Origin: Gimesia aquarii
GTDB lineage: Bacteria > Planctomycetota > Planctomycetia > Planctomycetales > Planctomycetaceae
Direction of reading: 5' to 3'
Assembly (NCBI RefSeq): GCF_007748175.1
Contig: NZ_CP037422.1
Location: 5,472,334-5,536,333, forward strand
DNA: 64,000 nt
Part shown: one piece after another, positions 61,637-64,000 of the stretch
Layout of the letters: each line of letters opens with the position of its first letter
Numbering within the stretch: the first letter of the stretch is position 1
Position numbers and translations under genes: made by a program
The notes under the pieces: model-generated
Told to the model about the DNA's origin: nothing
Database searches by the model: none
Seen by the model: only the letters and a program-made list of their open reading frames with translations

Positions 61637-63052
61637 ATGAAAACACCATGCCATCAGTCTACTACTTATGAATTCATTTTCTTCCTGTGTTGTATGGCAT
61701 TGGTTCTTCTGTTTTCCAAACCGATTTTGGCGGGAGAGAACAAAGGGAAAGCAGCCGCATCTACCCGTTCAATTATCTGGATTCAACAAGAAGGAGGTCA
61801 CAAGCATGATAAAATTCGCGGCATGGTTGTGGACGGAGCCGGTAATTGTTACGTCACCGGGGAATTTACTGAAGAGGCCCAATTTGCTGATAAAACGGTG
61901 ACCAGCCGCGGCAGTATGGATTTTGTGCTTGCCAAATATAGTCCCGCAGGAAAATTACTTTGGTTGCAGACAGCAGGTGGGACCGATATCGACCGAGGTT
62001 ACAGTGTGGCCGTCGATCAAGTAGGAAACTCGTATGTGACCGGTCATTTTCAGAGCCCTACATTTCAAATCGGGGACAAAACTTTAAGAAACCACGGGGA
62101 CTATGATTATTTCATTGCGAAATATGACCCGTCAGGCAAACTGTTGTGGACCCAAAGTGCAGGGGGGGCCGGTTATGATTACGGACACGGAATTGCAGTG
62201 ACACCACAGGGAGAATGTTACGTAGCTGGTTCATTTGCGGGAGAGATTACATTTGGAAACTCTCAATCGAAAAACAAAAAGGGTCGTTCGTTGTTTGTTG
62301 CCAAATATGACACCGATGGAAAGTTACTTTGGAGTCAATTGGCGGGAAATGGACGCAGTCAAAGTGGTCATCAAATTGCCGTTGATGCGAAAGGGAGCTG
62401 TTATGTTTGTGGTTTTATTACAGGCATTGTCGAGTTCGCTGGGAAACAAGTCGGATCTGATACCAGACAACAGGATATCTTTCTCGCCAAATTAACACCG
62501 GATGGGAAACTTGTCTGGTCGGCGAATTCCGGTGGTCAGGCGAATGGTTTGAGCACTGGAGTCGCCGTCGACCAGCGGGGGAATTGTTATCTGACAGGAA
62601 TGTTTAAAAATAAGGCCGTATTTGGAAAAGCAACACTCGAAAGTGCTGGAGAGTATGATATTTTTGTGGCCCGCATCAATGCAGATGGTACTCCTGCCTG
62701 GGCTTATTCCGGTGGCGGAGAAAAAATTGATTATGGGCTGGGGATAGCAATCGATCGCGCGGGGAACTGCTATGTGACCGGAGAATTCACCAATGATGTG
62801 ATGTTTATGGGAAAACATCTGACGCATCTTGGAGGGCGAGATCTGTTTATCACTCGGTTTTCTCCAGAAGGCAAACTTGATTGGTTGGAAATGATGGGGG
62901 GAAAGCATAGTGACTTGAGTTATGCGATCGCCGTGGATGGTAATAATCATTGTTTCATTTCGGGGGCGTTTTCTCCGGCAACTCAATATCAGAGTCATCA
63001 ACTGAAGAGCCGCGGAAGTAACGACATTTTTTTGATTAAGATGAGTCAATAA
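61637..63052 (+). CDS. Secreted SBBP-repeat beta-propeller protein
   Basis: This 471-residue protein has a signal peptide (to about residue 33, PILAGE) and seven repeats of about 52 residues, each with a CYVTGxF core: NCYVTGEF, NSYVTGHF, ECYVAGSF, SCYVCGFI, NCYLTGMF, NCYVTGEF, HCFISGAF. In each, an AKYSPAGKLLW-type strand follows. Seven repeats fit a closed seven-bladed propeller, the SBBP family (PF06739). Such proteins are secreted or surface bound; no ligand is known. The stop lies one base before the next start, so both genes are co-transcribed. Confidence 0.87.
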   Translation: MKTPCHQSTTYEFIFFLCCMALVLLFSKPILAGENKGKAAASTRSIIWIQQEGGHKHDKIRGMVVDGAGNCYVTGEFTEEAQFADKTVTSRGSMDFVLAKYSPAGKLLWLQTAGGTDIDRGYSVAVDQVGNSYVTGHFQSPTFQIGDKTLRNHGDYDYFIAKYDPSGKLLWTQSAGGAGYDYGHGIAVTPQGECYVAGSFAGEITFGNSQSKNKKGRSLFVAKYDTDGKLLWSQLAGNGRSQSGHQIAVDAKGSCYVCGFITGIVEFAGKQVGSDTRQQDIFLAKLTPDGKLVWSANSGGQANGLSTGVAVDQRGNCYLTGMFKNKAVFGKATLESAGEYDIFVARINADGTPAWAYSGGGEKIDYGLGIAIDRAGNCYVTGEFTNDVMFMGKHLTHLGGRDLFITRFSPEGKLDWLEMMGGKHSDLSYAIAVDGNNHCFISGAFSPATQYQSHQLKSRGSNDIFLIKMSQ

Positions 63053-63053
63053 T

Positions 63054-64000
63054 ATGAGACAACGCTACTGCATCTTACTTTGTATTTTCAGTTCTTACTT
63101 TTCAGCTGCTTATGCGCAATCAGTGGTTGAGAAGCCGGGAGTAAAGCCAGCGCAACTGGGAGGAGCGCCTCTGGCAGAAACGCGTCGCAAAGCGATTAAT
63201 GTGCTACCGTTTCAACGCCAGCTGGATGCCAGTAAAATCAAAAAATGGCTGGAGATCAGCTCGCAGTGTACGATGTCTGAATTTGAATTGTTTTTGTCTC
63301 CGCTTTCTGCTCAAGAAAAAGAGTTGTTGAAAGTCATTGAAAGCAAGCCAGCTCCAATTGTGAACCGACTGAAATTTCAGAATCTACGACATGTTCTAAA
63401 ACAGAAAGCACTCGTTTCTTTACGCGTAGAAGAAGAATCTGCGCATGATCAATTGGCCCATACGACTCCTGCTGTCGAAAATTTGCTCTATGGTGCTTTT
63501 GATGTCGTGTTTGCGAGTGTTGGACCTCCCCATGGTTCACCACGTTATGGCGATGTGATTATCCGCCTCAAAGATTCAGTTCGGGAAAACGGTTGGGCCA
63601 CTCCGTTTAGTGGCATGCATTTCATGTATGCGATTCGTCATAAGAACGCCCGCAAAATGCAAGATATGTTGGCGGCCGGGAAAACCTTACCAAAGTCACC
63701 TTATAATCCACTCAACCTGGGTTTTGATGACCGTTTGCATTTTTCGCATTATGTCGTCACTGAAAAATCCTGGAACAAGGCGCTTGCCTATCAGGCAATC
63801 CTCGTGCATCGTAACTTGGACGATTCTCTCGCCAGTAAAAAAGTCAAGCAGCGTTTTGCAGAAATGTTGTCAGAGAAAAATTCACAAAAATTCTGGAGCC
63901 TGTTTATTCCTCCTCGCCTGAAGAATGGAACGCCACAACAGGATGCCGAAAATGTACCGTTTGGTTATCTGGAAGGCAAATTTGACGGTCAGGTTTCGAG
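63054..64000 (+). CDS. Secreted protein of unknown function, cut by the window end
   Basis: About 315 residues are seen and the frame is still open at the right edge. A signal peptide (MRQRYCILLCIFSSYFSAAYA) is followed by a domain I do not recognise, with LPFQRQLDASKIKKWLEISS, AHTTPAVENLLYGAFDVVFAS, GPPHGSPRYGDVIIRLKDS, GWATPFSGMHFMYAIRHKNARKM and LHFSHYVVTEKSWNKALAYQA. PHGSPRYGDV and the later His-rich stretch may form a metal or catalytic site, but no evidence shows this. ATG 63054 follows the SBBP stop after one base, so the pair is likely expressed together and may act at the same surface. Confidence 0.75.
   Translation, partial: MRQRYCILLCIFSSYFSAAYAQSVVEKPGVKPAQLGGAPLAETRRKAINVLPFQRQLDASKIKKWLEISSQCTMSEFELFLSPLSAQEKELLKVIESKPAPIVNRLKFQNLRHVLKQKALVSLRVEEESAHDQLAHTTPAVENLLYGAFDVVFASVGPPHGSPRYGDVIIRLKDSVRENGWATPFSGMHFMYAIRHKNARKMQDMLAAGKTLPKSPYNPLNLGFDDRLHFSHYVVTEKSWNKALAYQAILVHRNLDDSLASKKVKQRFAEMLSEKNSQKFWSLFIPPRLKNGTPQQDAENVPFGYLEGKFDGQVS

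Noticed and set aside
1..64000. CRISPR arrays, insertion sequences, rRNA genes
   Set aside because: No regular spacer-repeat series, no transposase frame and no rRNA sequence were seen anywhere in the window.

Overview
The window reads as a chromosomal segment of a planctomycete, most likely a Planctomycetales member of the Gimesia type. The evidence is a set of lineage-typical families: a DUF1559 prepilin-type protein with a small lipoprotein behind it, a DUF1501 Tat protein paired with a giant PSCyt1-DUF1549-DUF1553 protein, a sulfatase fused to DUF1080, and secreted kelch and SBBP propellers. Base composition looks moderate (about 45% GC by eye). Genus-level identity is inference.

Layout. 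(1) 1-4.39 kb is the integrase end of an integrated mobile element lying against the 3' end of a tRNA-Leu(CAA) gene. It holds a replication-relaxation protein, two paralogous small proteins of unknown function, a Cys-rich small protein, an excisionase-like protein, a tyrosine recombinase, and many hairpins and repeats. Its left end lies outside the window. (2) 4.6-5.4 kb is an orphan soluble histidine kinase, followed by almost 0.8 kb without a convincing gene. (3) 6.2-20.9 kb is an exopolysaccharide cluster, all on the minus strand: polymerase/ligase, flippase, two FemAB-like acyltransferases, five glycosyltransferases, a NodB deacetylase, a hexapeptide acyltransferase and a membrane-anchored protein of unknown function. 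(4) 21.2-30.7 kb carries two ABC-F translation factors, the second (Uup) paired with a SUI1/eIF1-like protein and preceded by a terminator-like leader. Between them lie an oxidoreductase, a sulfatase and a sialidase-like protein. (5) 30.7-40.8 kb carries an M81 peptidase-like protein, an FAD monooxygenase, a CorA-like protein, an RND efflux pair, RlmB and methionine aminopeptidase. (6) 41-54.5 kb carries a kelch-SGNH fusion, two double-winged-helix GntR/FCD regulators, the DUF1559/lipoprotein pair, a formamidase-like pair, and a catabolic gene set (MFS transporter, GntR regulator, amidohydrolase, enolase-superfamily enzyme, DapA-like aldolase). (7) 54.6-64 kb carries the DUF1501/PSCyt1 pair with a kelch protein, a seven-repeat SBBP propeller and a truncated secreted protein.

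Most interesting signals. A 26-bp direct repeat, 23 of 26 identical, brackets a TTGACA-17-TATTAA promoter between a GntR gene and the DUF1559 gene. An intrinsic terminator sits 28 nt before the uup start, directly behind a five-codon ORF. The mobile element carries paralogous small proteins and twin structured repeats with compensatory hairpins. Nothing in the window is a clear new defence system; the small-protein module of the mobile element is the best candidate for undescribed biology.
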